A stretch of DNA of 64,000 bases. Origin: Magnolia sinica. Taxonomy: Eukaryota; Streptophyta; Magnoliopsida; Magnoliales; Magnoliaceae. This document shows positions 59,452 through 64,000 of this stretch, in pieces. Position 1 is the stretch's first letter, and every line of letters begins with the position of its first letter. The position numbers were made by a program, and so were the translations under genes. The notes under the pieces are model-generated. The model worked only from the letters and a program-made list of their open reading frames with translations, was not told where the DNA came from and ran no database searches. The stretch is taken from positions 63,202,001 to 63,266,000 of the forward strand of contig NC_080588.1 in assembly GCF_029962835.1 (NCBI RefSeq), written 5' to 3'.

Positions 59452-64000
<4,549 letters not shown>

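Overview
This is a piece of a large, repeat-rich plant nuclear genome. The evidence is spliced genes with GT-AG introns, a plant CYP706-type cytochrome P450, a plastid fatty-acid-synthase reductase with a transit peptide, Ty3/gypsy elements primed by initiator tRNA-Met, an endogenous caulimovirid fragment and many hAT-type and foldback elements. The dominant repeat, a foldback family carrying GGGCCCACCATGATGTATG, looks like repeats I associate with magnoliids (Magnolia, Liriodendron, Cinnamomum). That lineage guess is inference only.

Only two host genes look functional. A complete two-exon CYP706-family P450 (525 aa) lies at 47374-50757, plus strand. The 5' part of a plastid 3-oxoacyl-ACP reductase gene (KAR/FabG) starts at 59452 and runs off the right edge after exon 2. 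A third host locus, 41771-45054, is a 5'-truncated, intron-containing pseudogene of an NTMC2 type 6-like SMP/C2-domain protein. A captured host-exon-like fragment (8484-8773) sits inside a retrotransposon.

Layout. 1-3411: a string of foldback repeats (called F1 here). 3412-13558: a minus-strand LARD-like LTR element with roughly 3-kb LTRs, inserted into an F1 copy and carrying a LINE fragment and the exon-like fragment. 13559-17195: more F1, then a caulimovirid fossil between two 282-bp direct repeats. 17196-24059: repeat mosaic with F1, a second family (F2) and a solo LTR that splits an F2 copy. 24060-30959: a small non-autonomous Ty3/gypsy element whose 3' LTR is split by a 4420-bp hAT-type element. 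31178-31828: a hAT-type MITE. 32234-38162: a nearly full-structure minus-strand Ty3/gypsy element, probably CRM-like. 38163-41770: foldback elements and microsatellites. 41771-45054: pseudogene. 45055-47300: tandem and foldback repeats up to the P450 promoter. 47374-50757: P450 with a second copy of the hAT-type MITE in its intron. 50758-59050: mostly non-coding, with a 300-bp tandem duplication, a probable tRNA-derived SINE and an LTR-like repeat. 59051-64000: KAR promoter, exons 1-2 and a 3.8-kb first intron.

The genes do not form a cluster or pathway. KAR acts in plastid fatty-acid synthesis, and the P450 is probably an ER-anchored enzyme of specialised metabolism. The main interest is the readable insertion history: five insertions can be bounded by target-site duplications or by reconstructing the interrupted host repeat.
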